64,000 nucleotides of DNA from Teredinibacter haidensis (GTDB taxonomy: Bacteria; Pseudomonadota; Gammaproteobacteria; Pseudomonadales; Cellvibrionaceae). The notes below the pieces were generated by a model. The model was not told the DNA's origin. It did no database searches and saw only the letters and a list, made by a program, of their open reading frames with translations. Every line of letters starts with the position of its first letter. The stretch's first letter is position 1. Shown here in pieces: positions 34,301 through 43,092 of this stretch. The stretch covers positions 682,001 through 746,000 of the forward strand of contig NZ_CP060084.1 of assembly GCF_014211975.1 (NCBI RefSeq), given 5' to 3'. A program made the position numbers and the translations under genes.

Positions 34301-34960
34301 ATGGTCAAGCGAAATGCTTACACCAAAGAGTTAAAGTTGAAAGCTGGGTGTCTCCTGGAGCCGAACGGTAAACATGGGAAATAGATTTCTCGTGAACTAG
34401 GCATAAGGCGCAACATGTTTTGTAACTGGCAAGATTATTTTTCGAATATCGCTGAGAATGCATTTCTAGGCGCGCGCCGTAAGCCGATAGATAAAAATGA
34501 AAATATGACGAAGCTTGAGCGAGAAAACCTCGGGTTCAAATAATAGGTGGGTTTACAAAAAGCGGCCGCTGTATATTTTTCTCGGGAGCTCAATCGAAGT
34601 ACGCCTTTATTCCTTGATAACGAGTGCAATGAAAATGGATTTTTCTCGACGAGAAGTTCCTCCGGGGAATCGTTCATTCGGGCCCAGGGGTATATTGATT
34701 ACCTAACGATGAAGGGCTGTCAAATTAGTATGAGCCGTAAAGGGAGTTGTTGGGATAATGCGCCTATGGAATCATTCTTTAGCCGATTGAAAGTAGAGTT
34801 GATCTATGTGAAAAACTACCACTCGATCGAAGAATAAAAATCCGTTATCTTTGCGTATATTGAAATATTTTATAACCGAAAAAGAAGGCATTCTGCAAAC
34901 GATGATATGAGTCCCGTCGCGTTTGAAAAAAGGCAGCATTGACTGCATAGTTATGGTGGC
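34301..34960 (+). pseudogene. IS3-family relic (orfA plus C-terminal end of orfB)
   Basis: The frame from 34301 reads MVKRNAYTKELKLKAGCLLEPNG, then with stops and shifts NWQDYFSNIAENAFLGARRKPIDKNENMTKLEREN, an IS3 orfA pattern. It is followed by ISMSRKGSCWDNAPMESFFSRLKVE and then, shifted by a stop at about 34837, YIEIFYNRKRRHSANDDMSPVAFEKRQ, the end of the IS3 orfB integrase. The middle of orfB is missing. The element is long dead. Confidence 0.75.
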
Positions 34961-35052
34961 TACTTTTTGTGGGGAACACCATTTGTGTTGGCTGCGCCAC
35001 TTGGTTGCAAATATTCGCTCCACAAAAGCTGGAGGTTAGCACTGCGTTATAC
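34960..35052 (+). repeat. Remnant attC site outside the main array
   Basis: TTTTTGTGG and CCACAAAA arms flank a spacer, ending in GGTTAGCACTGC and core GTTATAC at 35046-35052. The 5' end appears cut by the IS3 relic. The layout matches attC sites of the array. Confidence 0.55.
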
Positions 35053-35067
35053 GGTCTGGGAGCTAGC

Positions 35068-35232
35068 GTGCTGAGATCAGAGTGCCCCTGGTGTTCAACT
35101 AAAGTATCTACAAACCAACTTGGAGCACGAACTCGTAAAGTAAAGCCAAAGTGGTATCAATTTACTCGGCACGTGCAAGTCTGCCCATATTGTAATAATC
35201 CAGTTAAAATTGACCAAAAATCTATTAGGTAG
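35068..35232 (+). CDS. Zinc-ribbon peptide in a stray integron cassette
   Basis: The peptide has about 54 aa from GTG 35068, chosen for GGGAG at 35058-35062. Two CxxC knuckles (CPWC near the start, CPYC near residue 43) form a likely zinc ribbon, with a basic middle (ARTRKVKPKWYQFTRHVQ). It sits between a remnant attC core at 35046 and a second attC-like half site at 35342, so it is a cassette left behind beyond the present end of the array. Function unknown. Confidence 0.6.
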   Translation: MLRSECPWCSTKVSTNQLGARTRKVKPKWYQFTRHVQVCPYCNNPVKIDQKSIR

Positions 35233-35341
35233 ATTTTTCTAATGCTGCCGTTTTTTTGTTATGTTTGTTCGGGTTTTTGTCTGGCAGTTATAGATTTTTT
35301 AGCGACGCAAATGACAATGAAATTCGGTAAAGAAGAAGACT

Positions 35342-35400
35342 TATAACAAGCTTGTTAACGAACGCTCTGTTTGCCGAGCCCTCCAGGGCGTACTTCCGGC
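35342..35400 (+). repeat. Possible 5' half of an attC site
   Basis: TTATAACAAGCTTGTTAACGAACGC resembles the inverse-core end of an attC site, followed by a GC-rich short palindrome (GCCCTCCAGGGC), but no 3' core is seen. It may be the truncated end of the stray cassette. Confidence 0.4.
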
Positions 35401-35460
35401 CCCTAAAGCAACCACAGTGACAAAACCTCACAGCACAGCAACGCTAAAGATTGAACTCAA

Positions 35461-35482
35461 GCCCACAGCTGTGGGCTTTTTT
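35461..35482 (+). terminator. Rho-independent terminator
   Basis: A GCCCACAGCTGTGGGC stem is followed by six T. No intact rightward gene ends just before it, so it may be left from a deleted gene. Confidence 0.75.
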
Positions 35483-35572
35483 ATGCTGGGGTGGAGCGAT
35501 TCGGGCGAGAGGCGCGTTTGAAGGGGGAGAAAGCCTGCCCGGAAGTGGCGCGCTAGCCTAAAAAATACACTC

Positions 35573-35712
35573 CAGGGTGGGTCATCCACCTACACGGAGG
35601 GGGCAGCACCCTACACAGACCGGGTCATCTGGTCAGTACCCTACACGGACCGGGTCATCTGCCTACACGGATAGGTCGGCACCTTACACGGACCGGGTCA
35701 TCCGCCTCCATG
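35573..35712. repeat. Degenerate short tandem repeats
   Basis: The motif CTACACGGACCGGGTCATCT and close variants occur about four times, spaced 30-45 bp. A frame through it (35577-35759) is a repeat by-product. Confidence 0.55.
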
Positions 35713-35872
35713 AATGGCGATCTGGTTCCCAGCTAAACAAAGCCAGGTTCCAATACTGAATATCCAGATTGGCTTGTGATATTGCTGTTTGGTTTGGCGG
35801 CAGCCATCGGTTTTTGTATGGCTTTACGGTATTTATGGTGCGCGAAGCTGGTTTCCTGCGTGAAGTCAGCGG

Positions 35873-37597
35873 TTATTGTTGAAAGAGCAATATAAGGGCG
35901 GCCAGCCAGCCAAGGCCTGCTATCACTTGCCACACTTTTACCGGGTCTCGTTCCAGTAGGGGCGCTTCTCTTGGCGATGTCCAGCTGGGGTTGGGGCGCT
36001 GTAAATCGGTTACCCATTCGGAGAGTGCCGGGTAGCGGGCGTTGGGGTGAATGCTCAGTGCTTTTTCCATGGCTTTATCCAGCCAAAACGGAACCAGCGG
36101 GTTATGTTTTCTGGCTGGGATGTAGGATAGCTTTTGGAAGCCTTTCGGGTCTTTCGTGTTGCTGTAGGCATTCCCGTAGGGGGATTTCTGCGTGAGCATT
36201 TCATAGAGCAATACCGCCAGCGAAAATTGGTCGGACTTTTGCCCAACGCTTCCGCCAATACGATATTCTGGTGCAGAGTATTCGAGTGTTCCGAGTATTA
36301 GGTCGCGTTCAAATGGCGAGCTCATTTCATGGATGCCTGCGACCCAGCAGGAACCGAAATCGATAATCGTAGCGCCTTGTGCGCCAATCACTATATTGCC
36401 CGGTTTAATATCCTGGTGCAGGGTATCTTTGCGGTGGAAGGCTCTAATACCTTTGACGATTTGTTGTATTAACTCAATGGCATCGGGAATGGGAAAGGGC
36501 GCACGTTCCTTTATTAATTGTTCCAGGGTGGGGCCGGGAATATATTCCGTGAGGTAGTAAAGTGTTTTTCGGGCGTGGGGCGGGGTTACTACCCGGGCGA
36601 CCTGAGAATTTTGAATACGTGAGCCAATCCAGGATTCCATCACAAAGCGTTCGATATAGGCTGGGTCATCTTCGTAATTAACGGAGGGCGTTTTCATCAC
36701 CAGTGGTGTGCCATTTTCCGCTTTTACCAAATAGACCTGACTGCGCTCGGATTCGTGTATTACCTTTGTTACGGTCATGCCATCGATTTTATTGCCCGGT
36801 TCCAGCAGTGGGGGGAAGGGGAGCTTTGATAAAACGGTAATGGCGTCTGATTGTGAGGGTGTACCAATGGATAATACCCGCACTGCCTGAATGCTAATGT
36901 TATCTTTGGTTTCGTATTTTAGGGCTAGCTTGGCTGCCTTTTCGGTTAAGGCTTCGGGCTCTTGTTGGTGTTCAAGAATTAGCTGCTGAAATTCTTTTTG
37001 GGGGATGGCATCGTGAATGCCGTCGGAGGTTAAGACAAATAAATCGCCGACTTCCATTTCCTCTGTCTGCATATCTACTTCCAGCGAAATATCCGCGCCC
37101 ATCGCTCGGCTGAGGTAGGTGGTGGTTTTATCGATTCGCTGGGAGTGATCGCGGGTTAATTGTTCTAGCTGGTCGCCGCGCAAACGGTAGATTCGGGTAT
37201 CGCCAATATGAAAGGTAAAGCACTTATCACCCTTTAATATCAGCGCGCTAAAGGTTGTGAGATAGCCTTCGCCGCGAACACTGTTTTGGCTTTGTCCCCA
37301 TAAATAACTATTGAGTGAGTGAATGACGCGCATGGCCGATTGCTGGGTTCGCCAGGTTTCGGGCGTAGCGTAATAATCGGTAAGAAAGCCGGATATTGCC
37401 GATTGGCTTGCCTGCCTTGCGGAAGAGCTGCTGCTAACGCCGTCGGCTACTGCAATGGCAATGCCCTTGGTGGCAAGCGTGGATTGTTGATCGTCGGAAG
37501 GAATGCGCGCGCCCACGGTATCTTGATTTTCGGGCTTGGGGCCTTTATCGCTGTATTGGGATAGGGCGATTTTTAATGACGATTTTAGGTGGTCCAC
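35873..37597 (-). CDS. PP2C phosphatase / Ser-Thr protein kinase fusion
   Basis: The protein has about 574 aa from GTG 37597; a start further upstream would lie in the terminator hairpin at 37620-37642. An N-terminal PP2C domain shows SDKGPKPENQDTVG, IAVADGVSSSSSA, FHIGDTRIYRL and LTSDGIHDA. A kinase domain follows with PLVMKTPS (Lys), LHQDIKPGNIVI (catalytic Asp) and IIDFGSCW, and a single membrane helix ends the protein (VIAGLGWLAALILLF). The same fusion occurs beside nitrate-assimilation genes in many proteobacteria. Here it follows the NarK gene on the same strand, so a role in nitrate signalling is likely but inferred. Confidence 0.88.
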   Translation of the reverse strand: MDHLKSSLKIALSQYSDKGPKPENQDTVGARIPSDDQQSTLATKGIAIAVADGVSSSSSARQASQSAISGFLTDYYATPETWRTQQSAMRVIHSLNSYLWGQSQNSVRGEGYLTTFSALILKGDKCFTFHIGDTRIYRLRGDQLEQLTRDHSQRIDKTTTYLSRAMGADISLEVDMQTEEMEVGDLFVLTSDGIHDAIPQKEFQQLILEHQQEPEALTEKAAKLALKYETKDNISIQAVRVLSIGTPSQSDAITVLSKLPFPPLLEPGNKIDGMTVTKVIHESERSQVYLVKAENGTPLVMKTPSVNYEDDPAYIERFVMESWIGSRIQNSQVARVVTPPHARKTLYYLTEYIPGPTLEQLIKERAPFPIPDAIELIQQIVKGIRAFHRKDTLHQDIKPGNIVIGAQGATIIDFGSCWVAGIHEMSSPFERDLILGTLEYSAPEYRIGGSVGQKSDQFSLAVLLYEMLTQKSPYGNAYSNTKDPKGFQKLSYIPARKHNPLVPFWLDKAMEKALSIHPNARYPALSEWVTDLQRPNPSWTSPREAPLLERDPVKVWQVIAGLGWLAALILLFQQ

Positions 37598-37619
37598 GAT
37601 TTTTATCCGTTTTATATAG

Positions 37620-37642
37620 AAGCAGCCCTTAAAGGGCTGCTT
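37620..37642 (-). terminator. Hairpin after the nitrate transporter gene
   Basis: AAGCAGCCCTTTAAGGGCTGCTT (read on the minus strand) lies between the nitrate transporter and the kinase gene, with a weak U-tract. It may attenuate rather than fully stop transcription. Confidence 0.55.
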
Positions 37643-37677
37643 AGAATTCAATCATACATCAATTAAATTATCGGTGA

Positions 37678-39150
37678 TCAGGTCAGCTCTATCTGCTGAA
37701 CGGTGCCGTCTGGTAACACTTCGGTCATGTGGCCTTCTGGCTCTTCCAGGAACTGCACAATAAAGAAGACTACCGCAGCACAGGCGCCGATAATCATAAA
37801 GAAGGTACTGGCATCTACAAAGCTGTAGGCGGTTAGGAATGTTACTGCACCCACGTTTCCGTATGCACCTGCCATACCGGCGATCTGGCCTGTCATGCGT
37901 CGCTTAACCAAAGGCACCATGGCAAATACCGCACCTTCGCCTGCCTGTACGAAGAAAGAGCAAAACATTACCGAGGCAACCGCAAAGTAGATGGGCCAGC
38001 CACTGCCAACTTGTGACAGAATTAAGTAGCCAACAGTTAGTCCCGCAATGAAAATAGACAGTGATTTGCGGCGACCAAACCTATCGCTGATATAGCCTCC
38101 ACCGGGGCGGGCGATTAGGTTCATAAAGGCGAAAGCAGCACCTAGTGCACCGGCTTGTACAAGGCTTAAGCCGGTGAAGGTTTCCAGGAAGAAAGCGGGC
38201 AGCATGGAGACCACCGCAAGCTCGGAACCGAAGGTAACAAAATACGCCCAGTCTAGAATTGCGACCTGCTTAAATTTGTATTTGTCGTGTTCTGCGGCAC
38301 CGTGGCTCAGCATTTCCTTGTTTACTTTATAGATTTGAGAAAACTGAAAAACACACAATACAAACAGAGCGACATAGAGAATGTAAGTTGTTGTTTGACT
38401 CAGTAGATCAACGCCAGAGGGAGACAGTTTCCACGCGAGTACGGCGAGAATAATGTACATGGGTATATTCATTGCCAGGTACAGGTAAAAATCTTTTTTA
38501 CTGCTGACTTCTAGGCCGCCGGATTTCTTGGGTTTGAAATAGGTGGAACCTTTGGGGGTATTCCGTGCTTTCCAGTAAAAGAAAAAGCCGTAAATAAGAG
38601 CGATAACGCCGGTGCTGGCAATAGCATAGCGCCAGCCGTTGTCCCCACCAAACATCAGTGCAACGGTGGGCAGAGAAAAGGCTGCCGCTGCAGAACCAAA
38701 GTTACCCCAGCCGCCGTAAACGCCTTCGGCCAGGCCAACTTGACGGGCCGGGAACCACTCTCCCACCATGCGGATACCAATCACAAAACCGGCACCAGCG
38801 AAGCCCATGGCAAAACGCATAATCGCCAACTGCTCATAGCTGGTAGAAAAAGCAAAGCCTATACAGAGCAAACCGGAAATAACCAGCAACGTACTGTAAA
38901 CCGTTCGTGGTCCGAATTTGTCTACCAGGATACCGATGACAATTCGGGCGGGAATGGTTAAAGCAACGTTAAGAATGAGCAGCGCCTTCCACTGGGCGCC
39001 ACTCATATTGAAGGCTTCCATGATCAAAGGCTTCATTGGCGCGTGGGAAAACCACATAACAAAGGTTAGAAAGAATGCAAACCATGTCAGATGTAGCATG
39101 CGGATATTAGCCTGGGCAAAATCCAGTAGATTTAGCTTGGAGGTACTCAT
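37678..39150 (-). CDS. narK: NarK-type nitrate/nitrite MFS transporter
   Basis: The protein has 490 aa and about 12 membrane helices. The nitrate/nitrite-porter signature is clear: GFAGAGFVIGIRMVGEWFPARQVGLAEGVYGGWGNFGSAAAAF in the first half and GAVFAMVPLVKRRMTGQIAGMAGAYGNVGA in the second, with the DKFGPR and SDRFGRR loops. It imports nitrate, probably for assimilation given the neighbours. It is preceded by a candidate sigma-54 promoter at 39230-39245 and followed by the kinase/phosphatase fusion. Confidence 0.9.
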   Translation of the reverse strand: MSTSKLNLLDFAQANIRMLHLTWFAFFLTFVMWFSHAPMKPLIMEAFNMSGAQWKALLILNVALTIPARIVIGILVDKFGPRTVYSTLLVISGLLCIGFAFSTSYEQLAIMRFAMGFAGAGFVIGIRMVGEWFPARQVGLAEGVYGGWGNFGSAAAAFSLPTVALMFGGDNGWRYAIASTGVIALIYGFFFYWKARNTPKGSTYFKPKKSGGLEVSSKKDFYLYLAMNIPMYIILAVLAWKLSPSGVDLLSQTTTYILYVALFVLCVFQFSQIYKVNKEMLSHGAAEHDKYKFKQVAILDWAYFVTFGSELAVVSMLPAFFLETFTGLSLVQAGALGAAFAFMNLIARPGGGYISDRFGRRKSLSIFIAGLTVGYLILSQVGSGWPIYFAVASVMFCSFFVQAGEGAVFAMVPLVKRRMTGQIAGMAGAYGNVGAVTFLTAYSFVDASTFFMIIGACAAVVFFIVQFLEEPEGHMTEVLPDGTVQQIELT

Positions 39151-39229
39151 TGGGTTTCCTTCAATTAGTGGGTTGTCTGTGGTTCAATCTTGCTTGGTTA
39201 TGTACCACTTTGATATTTGCTGATTCCCT

Positions 39230-39245
39230 TGCAACCTGTGTGCCA
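39230..39245 (-). promoter_or_regulatory. Candidate sigma-54 promoter of the nitrate transporter gene
   Basis: On the minus strand the sequence reads TGGCACACAGGTTGCA, an exact TGGCAC-N5-TTGCA -24/-12 element. It lies about 80 bp upstream of the transporter start. The palindrome GCAC-N7-GTGC at 39246-39260 directly upstream resembles an NtrC site. Nitrogen control is the inference. Confidence 0.7.
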
Positions 39246-39453
39246 GCACGCAAATAGTGCATAAACAGGGAGGTGGGTGCTCGTGTTGGCGTTCTTACGC
39301 GATGAAACTATTTTGATTTCGCCCTCAAATGGGGCTGCGTTGGGATTTTTTGATTCGTTATGAGGCGATTGAGCGGATTTTATCAGGGTTAAAAAAATGA
39401 GTCATGAATTAACGGTAATATATGTGGCTACAAATAACAGGTAAGCGTTGTTG

Positions 39454-40242
39454 ATGAGTAAAAAAGCAGAAAAAAGAACGAATCGTATAAAGGCCGCCAA
39501 TCAGGCTGTTAAGTTAAAGGCGAAGGTGGGGTTGTGGGCGCTTACGCTCAGTTACACACTGTTGAGTTTGATCATTTCCCTGACGGCGGCCTGGGTGTTG
39601 CTTGCCAAGCAAGATTTTATATATGGCGTTTGGCATGACCACGGGGGAATCGGGCAGGGGATTGATACTTACGGCCCTCAAAACCGTTATAAACCGGGCT
39701 TTGGCGATACCTCCAGGGCGGAACGAATCCGCATTTTTGCGGAAATCAATCGTAGTATTCATGAGGGGGGCGAGGGCCTGGAGGCCATCATCTATCAATC
39801 TTCCAGCAGCGGTGGAGAGCAAGCGCTATTGCGCACCCCGGAAGTGGTTCATCTGCAGGATGTGGCCAAGCTTATTGATTTTCTGTTTGTGGTGACGTTT
39901 GTTTCAACTATCTTGTGGCTGGCTGTGAGCATCTACCTTTTGTTGGTCAGGCATCGTATGCCCTCCATTCGCCAGCAGTTGTCAGCATTACCGATATTGC
40001 TGATACCCAGTATATTGTTGGTCTTGGCTATTGGTCCGAAATCGGTGTTTAACACTCTACATATCTGGGTTTTCCCGGCGGGGCATCAATGGTTCTTTTA
40101 TTACCAGGAATCGCTGATGTCTACCATGATGCTGGCACCAAATTTATTTGGTTGGATCGCACTGGCCTTGCTGGCACTCTCTATTGTCATATTTTTGTTT
40201 ATTCAGTACACGCTCTTTTTCATTGGTAAGCGGACCGGGTAA
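39454..40242 (+). CDS. DUF1461 integral membrane protein
   Basis: The protein has 262 aa from ATG 39454. Four to five membrane helices flank a large non-membrane loop (GVWHDHGGIGQGIDTYGPQNRYKPG to TPEVVHLQDVAKL). The block FNTLHIWVFPAGHQWFFYYQESLMSTMMLAPNLFGWI is the DUF1461 (TIGR01906-type) hallmark. Function is unknown. It is oriented away from the nitrate transporter gene, sharing the 39,151-39,453 intergenic region. Confidence 0.72.
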   Translation: MSKKAEKRTNRIKAANQAVKLKAKVGLWALTLSYTLLSLIISLTAAWVLLAKQDFIYGVWHDHGGIGQGIDTYGPQNRYKPGFGDTSRAERIRIFAEINRSIHEGGEGLEAIIYQSSSSGGEQALLRTPEVVHLQDVAKLIDFLFVVTFVSTILWLAVSIYLLLVRHRMPSIRQQLSALPILLIPSILLVLAIGPKSVFNTLHIWVFPAGHQWFFYYQESLMSTMMLAPNLFGWIALALLALSIVIFLFIQYTLFFIGKRTG

Positions 40243-40250
40243 CGCTAATA

Positions 40251-41129
40251 TTAATCGTCAATATCTTGTATGGTCACTCTGTTTCGCCCCAACGCCTTGG
40301 ATTGATAGAGTAATTTATCAACGGATTGGTAGACCACTTTTGCGTCGATATTGGTACTGACAATGCACAGCCCGATGGACGCTGTGACGTGATCAAAACG
40401 TTTGTTGCCGGGGCTTGGAATGGCCAGGTTTTCAATTCCCAGGCGAATCCCTTCAATAAAGGCAATAATATCGCTGCGCGAGTGTCCGTTACATTGCAGA
40501 ATAAATTCATCGCCACCTATCCGATAGCCTCTATCACTTTGCCGTTGTAGGTGCTCTGTTATCACCTTTCCCACGTTTCGTAAAACATCATCACCGGCGT
40601 AGTGGCCGCAGGTATCGTTATATTGTTTAAAGTAGTCGATATCGAGCATGGCAACACCCAGCAGGGATTGCCCATTGGCGGTCAGTGTACTGCTTAAAAA
40701 CTCGGTTTCAAATTTCCGGCGATTCAGTAAGTGAGTCAGTACATCTTTTTCACTTTCTTTTATGTGGGTGATTTCGGTAAAAATCCAAATACGCGACTGG
40801 CCGATTCGGTCATCGGTAAATGAAACACTGCGTCGGCTAAAGTAACGCCCGTCGAGCAATTTCAGCTCGTCCTCGAACATTTCTGTGCTGTTGTGTAAGC
40901 GCTCGATCTGACTAACAAAGGCTGAAGGATCTTCTACCTGCGAAAGGGCGTATTCCAGCAAAGCGGCATTTTCATCAAAGATGTTTTGTTCTTTGGGAAT
41001 ATTCCACTGCTCGCGAAAGCGATGGTTACAGTAAACAATTTCTCGATTACGGCTGACAATCAATATGCCATCGGGCAGTGCATCCAGCGTATTTTTAAGT
41101 AGCTCGAGTGTGTAGCTCTCTTGATCCAT
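40251..41129 (-). CDS. PAS-GGDEF diguanylate cyclase
   Basis: The protein has 292 aa. The N-terminal PAS domain (LPDGILIVSRNREIVYCNHRFREQW, with the following PAC-like region) and the C-terminal GGDEF domain (DVLTHLLNRRKFE, VAMLDIDYFKQYNDTCGHYAGDDVL, YRIGGDEFILQ) are complete. The active site is the canonical GGDEF, and an RxxD inhibitory site (RQSD) lies exactly five residues upstream. It makes cyclic di-GMP, so it may affect biofilm or motility. It is cytoplasmic, with no membrane segment. Confidence 0.92.
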   Translation of the reverse strand: MDQESYTLELLKNTLDALPDGILIVSRNREIVYCNHRFREQWNIPKEQNIFDENAALLEYALSQVEDPSAFVSQIERLHNSTEMFEDELKLLDGRYFSRRSVSFTDDRIGQSRIWIFTEITHIKESEKDVLTHLLNRRKFETEFLSSTLTANGQSLLGVAMLDIDYFKQYNDTCGHYAGDDVLRNVGKVITEHLQRQSDRGYRIGGDEFILQCNGHSRSDIIAFIEGIRLGIENLAIPSPGNKRFDHVTASIGLCIVSTNIDAKVVYQSVDKLLYQSKALGRNRVTIQDIDD

Positions 41130-41279
41130 AAGCGTAAAAGCTCGTTTATTGTAGGGTTAATAGCCAAGGTAGATTGTTATACGGCGGGCGTTATAGTGTA
41201 CAAATGCGGGATGACTTTCAAATGATCGACGCGCCAATGTGAGAGTGAATAGGCAGAATGTGAAAACTTATGCTTGTAC

Positions 41280-41295
41280 ATTAGAATTATCTAAT
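41280..41295 (+). promoter_or_regulatory. Candidate ArsR-type operator
   Basis: The perfect inverted repeat ATTAGA-N4-TCTAAT lies about 50 bp upstream of the ArsR start and overlaps a possible promoter (TTGTAC just before it). This suits autorepression of the operon by the ArsR-family protein. Confidence 0.55.
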
Positions 41296-41347
41296 TTAGA
41301 GTTGCCGCTAATTGATGTGTGAGAGTCCGCAAGCACTGAGGAAGGAT

Positions 41348-41686
41348 ATGCCATCATCGAAATCAATAGGGGAACGTGAAACTGTTGCTTTGACAGATGT
41401 TGAGCAGCACGTTGACTCCGCTGCAAACTTGCTGAAGAGCCTGGCGAATCCCAATCGATTGCTAGTGCTGTGTGTGCTGGCGGGCAAGGGCGGGGAAATG
41501 TGTGTTTCTGAATTGAACGCCTGTATTGATCTGTCGCAGTCGGCACTGTCCCAGCATTTGGCGCGATTAAGAACCGATAATCTGGTTCAGACCCGGCGTG
41601 ACTCTCAAACCATCTATTATTCCATTAATAGTGGCCCGGCTCTGCAATTGATCCAGGTTTTACAGCAATACTATTGTCAAAAATAG
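41348..41686 (+). CDS. ArsR-family transcriptional regulator (BigR/SqrR-like)
   Basis: The protein has 112 aa from ATG 41348, preceded by GAGG; an upstream ATG at 41312 would add 12 residues. The winged helix is complete (LLKSLANPNRLLVLCVLAGKGGEMCVSELNACIDLSQSALSQHLARLRTDNLV). Two cysteines (EMCVSEL and NACID) are placed as in ArsR-family metal or sulfur sensors, plus a Cys near the end (YYCQK). It heads a five-gene operon with 12-32 bp gaps. The operator at 41280 suggests autoregulation. Which ligand releases it is not known. Confidence 0.8.
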   Translation: MPSSKSIGERETVALTDVEQHVDSAANLLKSLANPNRLLVLCVLAGKGGEMCVSELNACIDLSQSALSQHLARLRTDNLVQTRRDSQTIYYSINSGPALQLIQVLQQYYCQK

Positions 41687-41698
41687 CGAGGCTCACCC

Positions 41699-41944
41699 AT
41701 GACGACCGAAACTACAAACTCAACGAATATCGATACGCTGGTATTCCGTTTTGCCGGTACTTTTGTGCTGATTAGCTTGTTACTGGCGCATTTTCATCAT
41801 CCCTACTGGCTGTGGTTTACCGCTTTTGTAGGTGTTAATTTGCTACAGGCGTCGTTTACTGGTTTTTGCCCTCTGGTTATGATTCTGAACAAGTTAGGTT
41901 TTAAACCCGGTACGGCTTTTAATTGCGGTATGGCTGGAAAATAA
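41699..41944 (+). CDS. DUF2892 membrane protein
   Basis: The protein has 81 aa. Two membrane helices (RFAGTFVLISLLLAHF and PYWLWFTAFVGVNLLQASF) end in GFCPLVMILNKLGFKPGTAFNC, the YgaP/DUF2892 hallmark with conserved cysteines. In other bacteria such proteins accompany rhodanese or ArsR-type sulfur-control genes. It lies 12 bp after the ArsR gene, probably cotranscribed. Confidence 0.82.
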   Translation: MTTETTNSTNIDTLVFRFAGTFVLISLLLAHFHHPYWLWFTAFVGVNLLQASFTGFCPLVMILNKLGFKPGTAFNCGMAGK

Positions 41945-41963
41945 ATTGTAAGGGAGTGGGACA

Positions 41964-43079
41964 ATGTTACCGTTTGTGTGGGGCCAGCATCGGCCTGTAA
42001 AAAAACGCGTTGCTTTTTTTTGGGGGGCGGCAGCTTTGGTGCTGTCGGCTTGTGGGGATGATTCCACTGAGCGTGTTCCAAAGGCCTTTTCACCGAGTGT
42101 GGGAACACTTGAAACCGCTGTTGCCTATGATTCACAGGTTGCGGCTGAAACCAATTTTGACGGCGTTATTGAAGCGGTGAACCAGGCTGTGGTGTCTGCG
42201 CAAACCAGTGGCCGTATTATTGAGCTTCCCTTTGATGTGGGCGATTACGTTGCTATGGGTGATACGGTCGCGCGTTTTACGGATACCGAGCAAAAGGCAG
42301 TGTTTGCCGCCGCAAACGCTCAGTTAGAGGAGGCCAATGCTCGTTTTGCCGAAGCTGGCCAGCAATTCAAGCGTGTGTCCGATGTTTATGGGAAAGGTGT
42401 TGTTGCCAAAGCTAATCTCGATCAGGCTCAAGCGTCTTATACGGCGGCAAAAGCGCGAGTGGAATCGGCTCAGGCGGCATTGAATGATGCACAGGAAAGG
42501 CTTTCGCATACGGTGGTGACGGCTCCCTATAGTGGTATTGTGGTCAAGCGTTTAACCGATGTGGGCGCAACCGTTGCGCCGGGCTCACCCCTGATTGAGG
42601 GCTTGTCGCTGAACCATTTACGGGTGCAGGTCGATATTCCCCAGCAGCATATTGGGCCTTTACGTCGACATAAAAAAGCACGGGTGATTCTCGAAAATGG
42701 GACTTCTGTGGATGTAACCGATATGCGCATTCCTCCTAGCGCTAATCCGACTACCCACAGTTTTCGTGTACTGCTGACTCTGCCCGAAGGGGAATACGCT
42801 GAGCCGGTGTTTCCCGGTACGTTGGTCAAAGTGGCTTTTGTTACCGGTGAGCAGATGCAGTTATTGGTGGCCGATAACGCGGTGGCCAAGCGCGGCGAAG
42901 TGACGGGTGTGTATGTGGTTGACAGCGAGAAGGTCGAGTTTCGTTATATTCGCCTGGGGCACAGTTTTGGCGATCATCAGACCAGTGTGTTGTCTGGTTT
43001 GAAAAACGGTGAAAAGGTTGCGCTGGACCCCGTAGCTGCCGCTGCCGTATACAAAAATCAATCGTATAGCACACCATAG
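41964..43079 (+). CDS. RND efflux periplasmic adaptor (lipoprotein)
   Basis: The protein has 371 aa. A lipoprotein signal (FFWGAAALVLSAC) is followed by the membrane-fusion-protein order: a biotinyl-lipoyl half motif (TNFDGVIEAVNQAVVSAQTSGRIIELPFDVGDYVAMGDTVARF), an alpha-hairpin (EAGQQFKRVSDVYGKGVVAKANLDQAQASYTAAKAR), the second lipoyl half (VTAPYSGIVVKRLTDVGATVAPGSPL) and beta-barrel domains. AGGGAG supports the start. It pairs with the next gene to form the pump. An outer-membrane partner is not in the window. Confidence 0.9.
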   Translation: MLPFVWGQHRPVKKRVAFFWGAAALVLSACGDDSTERVPKAFSPSVGTLETAVAYDSQVAAETNFDGVIEAVNQAVVSAQTSGRIIELPFDVGDYVAMGDTVARFTDTEQKAVFAAANAQLEEANARFAEAGQQFKRVSDVYGKGVVAKANLDQAQASYTAAKARVESAQAALNDAQERLSHTVVTAPYSGIVVKRLTDVGATVAPGSPLIEGLSLNHLRVQVDIPQQHIGPLRRHKKARVILENGTSVDVTDMRIPPSANPTTHSFRVLLTLPEGEYAEPVFPGTLVKVAFVTGEQMQLLVADNAVAKRGEVTGVYVVDSEKVEFRYIRLGHSFGDHQTSVLSGLKNGEKVALDPVAAAAVYKNQSYSTP

Positions 43080-43092
43080 CCTGGAGCGAGCC

